Of a stretch of DNA of 64,000 nt, positions 22,740 through 35,789 are shown piece after piece; positions within the stretch are counted from its first letter, which is position 1; every line of letters begins with the position of its first letter. The notes under the pieces were generated by a model. It worked only from the letters and a program-made list of their open reading frames with translations. It was not told where the DNA came from and searched no databases. Both the position numbers and the translations under genes were made by a program. The DNA comes from Misgurnus anguillicaudatus (Eukaryota > Chordata > Actinopteri > Cypriniformes > Cobitidae), in the NCBI RefSeq assembly GCF_027580225.2, contig NC_073358.2, positions 45,304,001-45,368,000 on the forward strand, in the 5' to 3' direction.

Positions 22740-23340
22740 TGCTAAAGCTGGGTGGGTAGGCCCGACTCGATCTCCATGCCATAATTACAGATCCTCCTCT
22801 GGAGTGCATGCATGTTTGCACGCGTACGTCCGGGTGCACCCACATTTGTGTGTCTGAGTGCCAGCGTGGTGTGTGTGTGTGTGTGTCTGATTGTAATGAG
22901 AAGTTAATCAGTCTTGCAGATTAAATGCTGATTGCCTCTCTCTCACAGCAGCAGGAGGAGGCCTGCCCTCTGCTACCTCTGGATAAGAGAGGGCAAAGCA
23001 CAATCACATTATTAATGTCAACCTTCCGGCACTGCAGCCCTACACGGCCCTCTAATGTGCCGATACGTGATTGGAAAATACACCGCCCTGCTGGTATGAT
23101 AGGGAGAGGATTACAGACGATGAAACGGTGCAAACATGTTTGCGTGAGGGCAAATAAATGACCCAAACATCTTCACATTCACGTCCGAGTTACAGAGTTA
23201 GGTCATGTGTGTTATTGATGGATGGTGACAAATCTGTGCCATTGAATGAATAAAAATGGCTGGATTGTGGTTCAAGGTCACTGTGACCTTGTTACCAAGG
23301 AAGAGATGTTTCCGGATGAATGTCTATTCTTTAAGCAACA
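22740..23340. other. Repeat-free intron 1 segment, candidate regulatory element
   Basis: Higher GC than its surroundings, no transposon ends, a GT microsatellite at 22867-22887, and a perfect palindromic nuclear-receptor site at 23275-23289. Overlapping open frames on both strands (22921-23166) have no splice support. Confidence 0.35.
23275..23289. promoter_or_regulatory. Perfect estrogen response element consensus
   Basis: AGGTCACTGTGACCT, an exact match to the AGGTCA-N3-TGACCT palindrome bound by estrogen receptor dimers. The palindrome extends to 19 bp (23273-23291). It lies within srrm4 intron 1, about 3 kb upstream of exon 2 on the gene strand. Occupancy is unknown. Confidence 0.55.
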
Positions 23341-24600
23341 CACCTCTGACATTTTTGTTAAACAAGCATTGTTTTCCATCCAACCATAAAATCGGAGAGA
23401 CAGAAATGGTATAGGGCTAGAGCCTATACCTAATCCCCAAATGTTGTTCCAGAAACAACAAGGATGTCCAGCCTTTTACGATCACATTCACTGGGGTTTA
23501 AGGTTGACAGTAATTTTGTAGGGCATGATGTTTTCTAGGATCATCTTTTGCTGGTTCTGGAAAAACATCCCTGTCAAAGAAGTCCAAATTCATTTAACAA
23601 CCCCTAAAACAAAATGAAAGGGATTGATGATAATGCTGTGACTCCAGGTTAGGTCAGGGCTAACCCTAAACCTTACACCTGACTATTAAGTGAAAAAATA
23701 AAAAGGTTATAACCATAGACTAAACACTTATCTGTTCTTGAAAGCTATGGCGCTAAATAAATCAAAGGTGATAAACTACACAGTACCGTTGAAGCACCAT
23801 GACCACTGGTGAGTAAACACAATAAAAGTTAGAATGCTGGGATACAGCAACAAGTCCATAAATAAAGCACAATATCCAACCCAAGCTGTAAATGTTGAGA
23901 TATTACAGCCTTCTGCCCTAATAGAAGCTTTCTCTTAAATTTCCAAGGGCTCCATTTTGCACAGTTTTTTGTTGACTGTCAACAAGAATGACCCACTGAT
24001 GTGAGCTTTAAATGAAATCGATTTCCCTATCATGCATTGATTTTTCTCTGATCGTCTTCAGATTTTATGGGAGAACATTTCACAGGAAGTCATATTTATG
24101 GCATGCTGTGTATATCTGTCTCAAACGTGCTTGAACACACACGCAATTGCATTGGTTTGAGCTTGCAAACTTTCAAAGCTGTCTTGTGTGCAATGTTCAA
24201 GTAATCTGTTCTGGTTCTGACCGTTTGAAGGGTCTTAATGGGACTATTCAAAGATCACAGCGGGAAAAAGCTTTCTAGAAAATAATAGCATGAAGAGGTT
24301 GTATGATTTTAGCTATATATACGGCGGAGCTGTTAGAGACTCGTGAGGCCTTTATTTTAGCGGTGATGGAATGGAGAATTTGACATGAACATTTAACTGG
24401 AATAAACTGCATTTAAATGAGTACTGTAATGAGTTTAGGAAAATTACAAACATGCCCACAAAATCACAATTGGCCAATCAAAAGGAAATTACTAGACTTT
24501 AGCTTGTTGCTATGCGGTTGATAGGGTGTTGTTAAGGGTGATTGGTTCTCTGCCCAAAGTGAAGAGAAATCACCCCCAAATGTCTATAATATTCTGGTCT
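23341..24600. other. srrm4 intron 1, no feature recognised
   Basis: No exon or clear transposon ends seen. Confidence 0.35.
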
Positions 24601-24604
24601 CATT

Positions 24605-25285
24605 TAAAGGGTTAGTTCACCTCGAAATGACTATTTTGTCATTTCATCAATTTAATCCTTAGATTGTCTTCAGAACACATTTTTAGATATTTTTAATGAA
24701 AACTGTGAGGATTTTGTCTGTCTAACAGACTTCAGTTTCTTCAGATTCGTTCCCCAAAAAAGAATGAGACATCGTCAAAAAGGATTTTCATCAGAAATTC
24801 AATAATAATATTATGAAGCGACGAAGACACTTTTGTGCACAAAGAAAACAAAACAAACAATTTTATTCAACAATTTGTTTTCCTGCTTGGTTGTTCAGTG
24901 CGCTTTCACAAGCAGACTACGGTGCGTGCTGCTGGCGTCACCTGCTGACGTAACTGCCAGCGTACAGACAGAGAAAACGCTTGCAAGTAATTTGTGAATG
25001 TATACGGCTATTTAAGTATTGTTTACAATGTTTGCATAATGGCTTGAATAAAAAACAATGGTAACCATCAGCAAGTGACGTCAGCAGCAAATTGTTAAAT
25101 AAAATCAATCGTTTTGCTTTCTTTGTGCACAAAAGTGTTATTGGCGCTTCATAATATTATTATTGAACTACTGATGGAACATGACTTTTATTCTTTTCTG
25201 CGGAAAATAATTGTAAAACAAACTAGACACAAGCCTTCCGGTGTTCATCAAAAATATATAAAAAAAGGTGTCTGAAGACAATTAG
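24605..25285. mobile_element. Foldback element (GTTAGTTCACC type)
   Basis: Begins near AAAGGGTTAGTTCACC. Strong inner arms at about 24795-24880 and 25088-25172 (TGTGCACAAAGAAA against TTTCTTTGTGCACA; AATAATATTATGAAGCG against CGCTTCATAATATTATT). Outer parts ATTGTCTTCAGAACAC and GTGTCTGAAGACAAT also pair. The right terminus is truncated or decayed. Confidence 0.65.
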
Positions 25286-26961
25286 AGGACTTGGTATTTA
25301 AGCCTGATCACTTAGAGAAATCAAAGAACAACCTTCATCTACAGGACGCACCATATGAGTTCATGTCAATAGCACAAGAGACGAGTTACGCAGCAAGAGT
25401 ATATTTGGGTTTGTTCAAATCCTTGACCCCATTCATGAGCAATAGTAATAGTGATACTTGCCCTAGAAAGTAACACAATTAAATATTTGGATCAAACCAC
25501 TTTATCAAATTTAAAAAGTTATGACAATTACAGATTTATATCCAAACACAGTTAGCCAAGCCTGAGACAATTGTAATGGGTAAAACGGGGATTAGACTAA
25601 AAATTATACATTGGAAATTTTAAGCCATGTCCTGTCCATTATGTGTTGTGATGTCAGGTTTGGTTGGAGGTTTAATGGCAGCTCTCCAGGTTTTGTGTTG
25701 ATGTGTTTCTGTTGTCGTGGGTGAGTCACGACTCCTAGTTCTTTTCCTGGGTCTTTTCTCTGCTTCTGCTGTACGACATTGATACCCAGTATGATGGGTT
25801 AGAAAGGCAGGCGAAAGTAATGTAAGATTGGGAAGATGGAGTACGAAAAAACAGATGGTTCAGGATGCACACAAACATGCACAGAAAAACATTGGGGTGG
25901 ATTGGAAAAATGTCAAATACACAGAAACACAGAGGGCTATTTTAGAAGTTTATAGATATATACACAAAGAACGTGGACAGGTGCGCAAACACATACACAT
26001 ACAGACAGCCAAATCCTTAAAACACACACACGCACACACATTTGCGGGCGCACAAACACACACACACACAATAGATGAGGAGATCCTAATCAATATCTCA
26101 ATCATCTCTTCTACAGCTACTACAAAAGCTTCTACAGACTTCAAAGTGAGCCGCCAAGGTCAAACTAAACAACATCTTTTTAATTTTTGGAAACTGCAAA
26201 ATAATTGAAAAAGAACACAGAGGAAAAACTTATTGCCTTAGATGTTGTTCTTTTATACCACAGGACACTTTATGTGGACCTCAAATTAAGTATCAGCTTG
26301 CCTCGGATGTTTCTTCTTAAAATTACTTAACAAATGAGACAGTTGGTAACATATGCTGCCGTCCAAAGCCAAAGCACAGTAATACACACTTGGTCGAAAT
26401 TGAGTTAAGGCTTGAAATTAGCTTTATGACATCTGTCCTGTCTTGTGACAAAGTCTCCTGGTTCAGTTTTGTCCTGTTTCAGAGAAACGAGGGTGTCAAA
26501 ATTGCAGTAACTACAAAATCCATGCTAATACCAAGGCAAACTGCAGTAAGTGATTTTACTGCGTTCTGGATTTGTTTCCCCGGCTTTGACACCGCAGATA
26601 CTGCGGTTTTCCCCGATCGTAACACACAACAACAAACCAACTATGACACAATCCCGCAGCCAAATGATGGTTGAACTCGCGTTAAAACGCAAATAAACAA
26701 ATACGGGTAAGGAAGATAGCTAAATGATAACTCATACTAAGGCAAATTACAGCTTTATAATTAGTTAACATTTACTGGCCAGCTGCTAGCAAGTTTTGAC
26801 CTACCTGTGCACTGAAGGTAATATCCTCTGACAATAATGATATAATCCGATTCAGTCGCATTGGTGTTTGTTGATTCGAACATCTCTCCACTTTTTAGGC
26901 AGCTAATCCAATTGTATTGACATGGGTTACTCCTTTTTTGATAAGAGTCTGGTAAAGTTAT
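25286..26961. other. srrm4 intron 1, CA repeats, otherwise little recognised
   Basis: Holds a broken CA microsatellite at 26021-26070. 26480-26620 has palindromic words (AACTGCAGTAAG, ACTGCGGTTT) suggesting a decayed repeat. The 126-codon frame at 25828-26208 is low-complexity chance. Confidence 0.4.
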
Positions 26962-27840
26962 AGCCTGGGTGCCAGCCGATCTTAGCCCCGCCCACAAAAT
27001 TTTGAGAACGGGAAGATCGGTCTGGGGTTTCGCCGTTGAGGAGCTACTATGCTAGACCCAAAGCTGGTCGAACAATCAAATTGTCAGGGCAGGCTTTATA
27101 TGATGATGGACAGATGATCAACAGTAACGTAATGAACCACGTCACCAAAGAGCGCGTGTGTTGAATCTGTTTACAACGAAATGGCTGCCGCTGTAGAATT
27201 CAGATGTGTGGATTCTGACATTGAGTCTGTTCTACAAGATATCGACAGCATTGATTTTAAAAGAGGAACAGAGAAACGCAAGCAAGGCATTTGTTAATGT
27301 TTTTACCGTCCTTCCTACGGGATTCGGCAAAAGTTGGTCGCAACTGAAATGGGTATCATGGCGATGCAACTCGGCGTGCACGACGAGATGGATATAATTA
27401 GCGGTCGTTGCCAGCTTCTTTTCGGAAGCCCGGAATCGTGGTTGCTGAAAAAGTGGAGGGACATGCTAGGCTCCGATATTTTCAAGCCAACTTAATCGTT
27501 GTGGATGAAGTTCACCTAACGTACACATGGTAAGAGATAGTCTTACTGTATGACTTAGTAAATACTTAATGTTGTGATATAAACGAAATGTTGTAAACAT
27601 AGTAGGTGTTGATGTACGTTCGCTAACTCAGACTTAGTATAATCACAATGTTAGTGTCATTGTAGCGAAATAACTAGCAGTTCGGTCAGGCTGCAAAAGA
27701 CGACATTTCAACATACGTCACACACTCTGTTGCTCTGATTGGTCGTAGGTCTATCCAATTGAGTGCAGAGGCATTTTTTGGTTGAGACACGCCTCATAAT
27801 TATAGCTCAATGGAGCGGTATCAGACTCAAATTCTGACTA
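26962..27840 (+). pseudogene. Repeat carrying a broken RecQ-like helicase 5' exon (copy 1)
   Basis: Starting at ATG 27181 the reading gives MAAAVEFRC then DIESVLQDIDSID. One frameshift near 27261 leads to KEEQRNASKAFV and VLPTGFGKS (about 27306-27335), the ATP-binding Walker A loop of a RecQ-type helicase. Later, after more breaks, VVDEVHLTY (around 27500-27530) is a DEVH Walker B motif, ending at a possible splice donor TGGTAAGAG. The upstream GC-rich part (CTTAGCCCCGCCCAC) may be its old promoter. The same arrangement recurs at 44541-45375, so this is a multicopy transposon-borne or captured gene fragment, not functional. Its transposon superfamily is not known to me. Confidence 0.6.
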
Positions 27841-27924
27841 GAATACATTATTGACTTTAAACAAAACATTAGTACAGTGAGCCTGGGTAAACTAAAATAT
27901 AATAAATTACTGTGTTAAGTAGTC

Positions 27925-28842
27925 GGGTGATTCTCACGAAACCATTGAAACACCACGGCACTAATGATTTTAGCTTTAAAATGTGTAATATAGTAACATT
28001 AAAAAGCATCAGAATTAACACAATACTGTGTTCTACCTTGCACAATGTGGGATTTCAACATAAGAATTTATAATTGTAAATTTTATCTCATTTTCTGCTG
28101 AAATTCTTATTACCGCAATGTGTCCGGCTGTGTTTGAACATGCGTTATGTTGTAATTTAATCAAATTAACACAAAAATATTAAGAAAAAAAATAAATCGA
28201 TGTTTTGCTAGACTACTTTTGGTGACAGAAAAAATATTTACTGAATATTCATGTATAATAATAATGAAGAAAAATTAGGAAAATGATGTGTCCATGCCTG
28301 ATGTTCTCATCCTCCGCAACACTTTTTGAGAACAGTTTAAGCACACATACAGAATTTTAATAAAGTTTGATTTTGAGTGACCAAGCGCATGGACCAGTTA
28401 CTTCAAGATGGCTACCAGGTAAGATCATTTTTTTACAGTTAATTTGAAATATTGTCTTGTCAGGATGCTTACACGACATTTTGATTATCATTACCGCAAC
28501 AGATGCTTAATAAATGTTAATTTAATTAATAGAAGCATAATACTTTGATTTTAAATGCATGTGCAGAATCTCCAAATTATGTTCTTTCAGGTTTGTCATG
28601 TCATTTTGAAAATATGTCAGTGTTGATGTTTTTTGACTGTTGCGGTAATGAGATTTTTTAGGACTAATTTTTTAAATTATGTTACAAAAAGTGTTAAATG
28701 ATAAGTAAAAGTTTTTAAATTAATGTTCCCATTTACTCCAGACTTTGTTTTTCAATGTCTGGTGGCAAAAAAAGTAAATTTAAGCAATTTTTACATTTTC
28801 ATGCTTGACATTTTTAAAACCAAGTTTTCGTGAGAATCACCC
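27925..28842. mobile_element. GGGTGATTCTC-ended element (copy B, best preserved)
   Basis: Inverted ends GGGTGATTCTCACGAAA and TTTTCGTGAGAATCACCC, with a 4-bp duplication AGTC on both sides (27921-27924, 28843-28846). The interior has repeated TTACCGCAA/TTGCGGTAA words (near 28111, 28490, 28640) and CCTCCGCAAC near 28312. 918 bp, non-coding. Confidence 0.75.
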
Positions 28843-30742
28843 AGTCAGAATTGAACATTTATTTTAAGTGCAGTCTACATGCTTGAGTAAACATAATACA
28901 TGATGCGTCTTAAATCTACATAGTTACCTGTTTAACATTCACCATGTTTGTTTTAAACTTCCTGAAAGCTGATTTGTTTTAATTTGGCATGCCTGTTCTG
29001 AAAGTTGCATCCAGGATCCAAGATTCGTCCCTCAGGGAAACTTAAGTTTGGAATTACTTCCACAAGGAGGCAGGAAATGCTGCCCATTTCCAATGCTTCC
29101 TTATGTATTGTGCCCATGGGATTGTTCTGCACATCTGCTGCTGTTATGGGTGTCTGTTTGCTTCACCCAGAAATAGTAAAACCTCTATAATTGTCACTAC
29201 TTTCTTTCATTTGCATCGTTTCTGGCCTTACAGCAGTGTGATGCTCTGTTTAATCGTTTAAACTTCAGATGACTGGAGCACACCTCTTGAACCTTCTGTC
29301 TCACAGAATTCCCATGATATCTTCTTGGCTTTCATTGCTCAGGTCATGAATCGGATAATGGGTCATGCAAGGGATCATTTAATTCTTGATGTTTTGTGAC
29401 CGGTAAGCATCTTGCCCTTTTGAAAGGAATGCATCTTGCCTTTATGCCCTTTTCTGAATATGCATGTAAAGCGAATGGTCTTGATGACTAAACCTTATTA
29501 AATTGCCTTGTCTTGCCTCAGCATACCCATCATTAGTATCAATATTACGATGGAAAGAGCCTGTCTTTTACACCGAATGTTAGACAAACAATATCATCAC
29601 TTTCCATTTTGATAGATGGAGCTCTAGAGTCATTTAATCGCTATCCATGCTTAATTAACATGCTCAATCATCTCTCTCTTTCTCTCTCTCTACCTAAATG
29701 ATCTCTGCCGTCCTCCAGTTTTATGAAAGCGATTATCAGTTGTTTGGCTATGGATACGACAGAACTAACAGGACTGAATGGCCCCAATGAACCAAAGGAC
29801 TGAGGTCTCGTATATCAGAGGTGTCTGCAGTGGGAGAATAGTGTCTGGTTTAATGCCTGTGTCCTCTCACAGACCCGGAGCCCAAGGGAGTAGATATGAC
29901 TGTCTGTAAGGCTTTTAGTAATAGAGGTAAAGTCTAGCTGTCATTTTAGAATGAAACCCTTCATGTTTTTACTGTAGGGTGAAAGGCATACAAAGATCAA
30001 AGGATATTTTATGGCCAAATTAACAGAGCAGAGCTCTTAAAATTAAACATCTAGTCTACCTAATAAAGTAATGCATTTGTTCTAGTCCATAGCAATTCTT
30101 GTTAAATGATAATGGCACTAATTAGTCTGAGTGTTAAAGCATATAATTATGGGTCATGAGTTAGCTTGCGTGAAACATGCTCATACTTTATATTTGGCTG
30201 CCATGGTAACTAGCAGCATCTTCAAATACACTTGAATCAGAATGAGCTAAGGGTGACCTCAGTATTTATAATGTAAAGAAAAACAATAAGCAGTTTGTTA
30301 TCAGCCCTCCACTGGAAATTATGGATGTAGAAAAATTCATTCATAGACAAAACTGAGATAAGACACACACACTGCTGCTTGCATAGTTTGTGTATCTCTG
30401 TGCATGTTTGGAAATGTTTGTAAAGACCAGGGTTAAAATATCTACACAACTATAGTTTATTTTATATATAAATAGCAAGGTTAAAGGGTCACTACTATTT
30501 GGAAAGCTCATAAATCTAATGTTAAGATGTTTCTGAGGTTTCATTGTAGGCTAGAGCAGATCTTTGTGTGTATTTACTTATTGTTTAAAGGTAGGGACAC
30601 ACCAAACCGATGACAACAAAAAAATTCAAGGAGATTTTAAGGTCCTGATTGTTTGCTCCGCCTGGGTCCAAAGTTACCCTGACACACGGCACGTCTGTTC
30701 TTTGCTTGTGTGAGATGAGATCATTTCCGTACCAGCAGGTAG
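28843..30742. other. srrm4 intron 1, no transposon recognised
   Basis: Mostly single-copy in appearance, with a CT-rich run near 29670-29692. 29600-29880 has no repeat signs and could be regulatory. No exon seen. Confidence 0.35.
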
Positions 30743-31127
30743 TAACACAGTCTCACACCCATGGCGTCAATATTTGACGACACTTGACCATGCGTCAATA
30801 TGTTGACGCGGAGGGTATACCTTTCGCGTCACTTTTTGACGAACTGGGGACTTCAATACTATTAGGTACGCGAAATTAAACAGTTGTCACCTGACATTGG
30901 GGTTAGGGATAGGTTTGGGTAGGGATGTCATTATGTAAATCTAACCCTAAACCGACGCAAAAATGGTAGAAAATGGTAAGAAAATAGGAAAGAGAATTTC
31001 GCGTACCTAATAGTATTGAAGTCCCCAGTTCGTCAAAAAGTGAGGCGAAAGGTATACTCTCCGCGTCAACATATTGACGCATGGTCAAGTGTCGTCAAAT
31101 ATTGACGCCATGGGGTGAGACTGGGTT
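30743..31127. mobile_element. Variable-arm foldback element (member 1)
   Basis: Ends AACACAGTCTCACACCCATGG and CCATGGGGTGAGACTGGGTT are inverted repeats; arms of about 130 bp are near-perfect complements and contain CGTCAATATTTGACG and GCGTCAATATGTTGACGC. The target duplication GCAGGTAG lies at 30735-30742 and 31128-31135. The central loop on the minus strand has GCGTCGGTTTAGGGTTAGAT and CATCCCTACCCAAACC, shared with members at 46552, 52866 and 56130. It encodes no protein. Confidence 0.75.
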
Positions 31128-31135
31128 GCAGGTAG

Positions 31136-31550
31136 CAGTAGTTGGTGTTCATTACTCGAACGAGAATCGTTTCTCAATTCCAAGAACGCAAAGAACGGAC
31201 TTGTGTTCTTGTGGAGACCGGTCTTGCCAGGCAACCTTGGAAGAACGAACTTGGAAGGATGCGAGGACAGAGAACGCAACTTTGTGAGAATTGAATAATA
31301 ATGTTGAGCTCTTTTACGATTGCTCTGCTTTGCTCTGCTTTGAGGCTCATGCCAGTAGCTCACAATAGTAAACATGTTGGGGCGGACATTTCGACTGTTA
31401 GGTCACAGTCTGTGTTATGTTGAGATTGGTCTGTTTTCCAGCAGTCTTTTGCATGCACGAGGTTTACAAAAGAATTAAGAAACAAATGCATTTGAGGCTC
31501 ACAATATGTCGTTACCATGTATAGAGCTTTTATTATTCATCTATGCCTAA
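31136..31550. other. Possible decayed repeat, no ends found
   Basis: Contains repeated GAACG/AAGAACG words (31157-31275) and a TTTGCTCTGC tandem pair (31319-31340). Not assigned. Confidence 0.3.
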
Positions 31551-31995
31551 TAGGGCTGCAACAAACGAACATTTTGATAATCGATTAATCTAACGATTAT
31601 TATACCAATTAACTGACTAATCGTCGATTGTTTCGATGACTAATTTGTAATCTCTTGAGCTTTTAAAATAGTTGTTTTAATGAACTTTGAGCATGTCATT
31701 CTCTTAAGTTTTCGTAACTCAAATTACACACAAATGCTTTCTAAGCATTGTTTAAATATTCTGTTGTCTTTCAATAGAAAAAAATAATAAACAAAAACTA
31801 AGCAACAATACAGACAAAATATATATATATTTAACATAAACATCTCTAACAGTATTAAGAGTTTTGTTCTAAAACAGACTATATTACCTAAAGGTGTTAC
31901 TGTAATAACACTATTTATTATCACTATCCTGCCTCCTAAGCTCGATTAAGTGTTATTCTAAGAAGAATATTTTATCACATGACTGTAATTATATT

Positions 31996-33970
31996 GGTAA
32001 TACTTTATAATAAGGTTCCATGAATCATAATGAAGTAATAAGTTACCTAAATTAATTCTTACTTAAATATGAACTAATGCTGAGTTAATTCATGTAATAA
32101 TCATAAACTAATGAACAGTGATGCCACAGTTACTTTGAAAAAGTAATCTGATTACTGATTACTGATTACTCCTTTAAAAAGTAACTAAGTTACTTTACAG
32201 ATTACTTGATTTTAAAAGTAACTAAGTTAGATTACAAGTTACTTTGTTAGTTACATTCCAGTAGCTGCCAACACCCCCACTGCCTCAACATTAAAAATGA
32301 CAACCGGTTTTGCCAACACTCACTTTATTGGAAGTGCATTTTTAACAGTAACGTTAACAATGTATCTCCTGACATTTTAAGTTGAACTGTTGTGTTTTAA
32401 AAAACTAATATATATATATATATGAGTCTTTCTTGACTTCACTTAACATAAATAGGGGTGAGCAGGGGCCATTTTCAGAAAAACTTAATTTTAAAAGTTA
32501 ATGTTTTAGACAGAGATATATATTTGTTGTGGTCAATAACTCACAAGTGTGGTCTATCAAAACCAGCTGGAATTTTGAACAAATGTAAAACGACTTCTGT
32601 ATAATTTCACTTCAAAAAAGTAACACACAGGTGGGTCAAAAGTAACACAACAAACATGATAGATTTTTGTGTTACAGTTGTTTTTATTAAATATATATGA
32701 CTATGACCTCTTTAATATGTAACTGCAAACTTATTTTGTCATTTATCTTTGTAAAAAATAATTAAATTACATTTTTATTTTAAATTTCAGTTTTATCAAA
32801 TGTTTCAAAAGCAACCAACAGTACAAACTTAAATAGCTGAGACTAAAAAAAAATTCAATAGTTTGAACACTATGAAAATAAAATTAAATCAAATTAGAAT
32901 AATATCAATTTTTTACCATATTATACACAGTATTAGCAGCTGGACAAAACTAACAAGTGTTACTTTTGACCCGACAGGATCTACTTACTCTATAAACTCG
33001 ACTTACTTTTATTTTGAAAAACTGAGAAGTCTTCAGGATGTTATATAGTAAATACCTTGTAGATTTATCATGAAACGAGAAACACAACGCGTTGTAAGAA
33101 AAAAAGACCGCTTTTGGAATGTACTTATCATGGTTGAAAACACAGTTCTGGATCTACACGTGGAAATCGGTGAGTAAATAACGCGATATTTGTCAACTCT
33201 TTCAGAGGTTATGTGCTAATATGCTGTCATAGTAAGATTTAGATGTTATATCAAGGCTCGGAGAAAATCGCTTTGTTACTTTCGTTCTTCAACTCTCCCA
33301 CACTTACTGGTTTTGCACTGAAGTCCAGCTTTTGTTGTTTGGGTAACGTTAGTGGATGAACTCCTGCTCACTGCTTCGCATCACCGGGTGGGACTTGCTC
33401 TTAGTTTGACTGTCTGTGCCGTGCCGCGACTCCAAATGTTTTTTTTTATTTGACGTAGTGTTTTTGTAGCTGCATCTCTCTTCTCTCTCCATTGTACGTT
33501 GTTTACATTTGTGTCGCGTACATGACCTGAATTGTCCTCGTGCTGAAAACGTGACTTGTCCCACACCTGACTTCACTTCCCGAGACGCAAGAAGAAATAT
33601 ACAAGAAAATATATATTTTACTTAGGAAAATTTCAAAAATAGTAACGCACAGTGACTTGGATAAGTAACTTTAATCTGATTACTGGTTTGGAAATATTAA
33701 CGCGTTAGATTACTCGTTACTAAAAAAAGTGGTAAAATTAGAGTAACGCGTTACTAAGTAACGCGTTACCGGCATCACTGCTAATGAAGAGTCATCATTA
33801 ACTACAACATGACTCATGACTCAACACATGAATTCACTATTAATGAATACATTAACTAACAACTAAAAAAACATGTCATGTAGTACTTAATGATAGCTCT
33901 TCTTCAGTTTATGATTAGTACATGAATTAACTCAGCATTAGTTCATGTACCCTTATTATGAAGTATAACC
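31996..33970. mobile_element. Foldback element (GGTAATACTTTATAATAAGG), middle of nest
   Basis: Ends GGTAATACTTTATAATAAGG and the complement of GGTTATACTTCATAATAAGG, with paired stretches AATGCTGAGTTAATTCATGT and its complement. An imperfect 8-bp duplication lies at 31988-31995 and 33971-33978 (ATTATATT, ATTATACT). Interrupted by the element at 32116-33780. Confidence 0.65.
32116..33780. mobile_element. hAT-like element (CAGTGATGCC ends), inner of nest
   Basis: Ends CAGTGATGCC and GGCATCACTG with a perfect 8-bp duplication CTAATGAA (32108-32115, 33781-33788). Subterminal repeats of AAGTAACTAAGTTACTTT on the left and GTAACGCGTTAC on the right. A TA run lies at 32409-32422. No transposase frame is left. 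Confidence 0.8.
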
Positions 33971-34366
33971 ATTATACTATTACTGTTAATATTAATACTA
34001 TTATTACTAGTACTGCATTCTCATTTCTCTAATAAAGAGCTCCTCTAAGTGCTCCAACATGCACATTGTGCTTCTGTGAAAGGCAAGTTTTGTCTTGCAT
34101 GTATTGCACACGACAGCATTCTTGGTTTGAAGTTTGTAAAAGTTTTGTTCAGATTCGTTTGCACTTCGCCATAATTAGCTGTTTTCTTCTATTGCAAATT
34201 GCAACAGCATTTGTAAGGGCTGCATTACACTTTAGCGCTACAGCGTCGTAGCGGTCAAATCATGACATTGCAGAACCTACATTAGGTTAAGCGAGATCAA
34301 ACGACTACTTGACAACAAAGATATTTGCAGACAATTTTTTATTGTCGACTAATCGTATCAGCCCTA

Positions 34367-35032
34367 ATGAATAGGTAAATACAGTTTTTATTCTATGGCA
34401 CCTTTAAAAATGCAGTTATGAGTAGCACTTCCTTCCTCACCCATCGTTTTGCCACAGTGTCTTATGGGACCTTAAGTGGGTTAGAAATGCTCAAATCTGC
34501 ATGTGATGCATCCTTGATATTAAGCACACATTTGTGTACTTCCACGCTTTCTCTCTTCTTATGTTCTTGAACCGGACTTTGGCAATTGATGATGATTGCA
34601 TAAGAACACATATTGAGAAATGGCCCTTGTGATTGCAGCAGGGGCACCACTAGCTATTTTGGGCCCTATGAAAGAATATGAAGTTGTGCTCCCTACCACA
34701 CCTATTTTACCAGTCAGAATGATCTGACTCTCAGACGATAATTCAACATGGTGAATTGGCCAAAAAACAGGCAAAGGTGACTCACTTTAGCAGACAAGAT
34801 ATGATGTAAATGCTTCCATATATCTAAGTTGGTCTCAGTTTGTCCAAATGTCAGAATAGCTTTCAACAAGGTTCGAAATTGTGCTCAAATTTGGCGAGAT
34901 TCCAAAGACTGTGATCAAACGTCATATAATTAAGTATCAGATTTGTCTAGGATTAAATTATTAACATCAGTTTTATAGCTCCATACTATACAGCCCTCAT
35001 AAGGCTAGGTGCAGTATCTATGCAAACACTAA
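34367..35032. other. Intronic stretch, no feature recognised
   Basis: No clear ends or exon. Confidence 0.35.
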
Positions 35033-35789
35033 GGTTGTTTTCACATATGTTGGTGCGCACCGTGGTGCGGCCTCGGAGCGCACCAAAATACATTGTATCA
35101 TTTTTCAGTTAGTGCGGTCCGTGTTCACATATATGTATTTTTTACTTTACTCGAAATGCCGCACCGTACACCATGTGACAACGGTCAGCGCTGTCATTGG
35201 TCTCTGACAGCTCCGTCTCATGACCACCCCCACGTTTCCACGACAACCAGCCTGACAGGGAGAGCGCAGCTATCAAGATGTGGAGATAAACGATGCACGT
35301 CTTTGCGAAGTTTCTTTGCTTTAACGCGAAATTGCGTAGCTGTTCTATTAAAGCCTTTCTCATGGAGCCGTTTGCTAAAAAGCCCGTAATGTCACTATTT
35401 GTGTGTGGAGGACAGCTATGCATTTATAAAATCATCAGCTCAAACGTAAAGGAGACAGCGAATCTCTGCAACGGACCAGGATTAGCTTGTTTGTTGTTAA
35501 CCCACAATGTAACACCCGGCTCACTTCACAACGGAAGCCCAGTGGCTCAAACATGTGGAGAACTTCCTGTATTTGGTTCGGCCCGAGGTCCAGCAGTGTT
35601 CACACCACAGGTGGGTCGCCCCAGAGTTCGGCAACAGCCGCTCCGAGACCACCTGTTTAGAGCGGTATCGGAGCGGCCGTTTAGTGCACACCCGAGTACG
35701 GCTGTTGTGTTCACACTGACCCAAACGCACCGTACTCGGAGCGACACGTCATTTGGGCCGACCTAAACAGTGTATATGTGAAAACACCC
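35033..35789. mobile_element. PIF/Harbinger-like element (GGTTGTTTTCACATAT ends), copy 2
   Basis: Ends GGTTGTTTTCACATATG and TATATGTGAAAACACCC, TAA on both sides (35030-35032, 35790-35792), GC-rich interior with CGGAGCG/CGCTCCG words. Open frames here (for example 35293-35766) are by-products of GC content. Confidence 0.65.

Larger units (their letters stand above)
31551..34366. mobile_element. hAT-like element (TAGGGCTGCAAC ends), outermost of a three-level nest
   Basis: Left TAGGGCTGCAACAAACGA, right TCGTATCAGCCCTA; subterminal CGATTAATC/GACTAATCGT words lie on both sides. Own sequence is 31551-31995 and 33971-34366. The flanking duplication is degraded (ATGCCTAA, ATGAATAG). Confidence 0.65.

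Noticed and set aside
25828..26208. 126-codon frame with His/Thr repeats
   Set aside because: Produced by the CA microsatellite and flanking low-complexity sequence.
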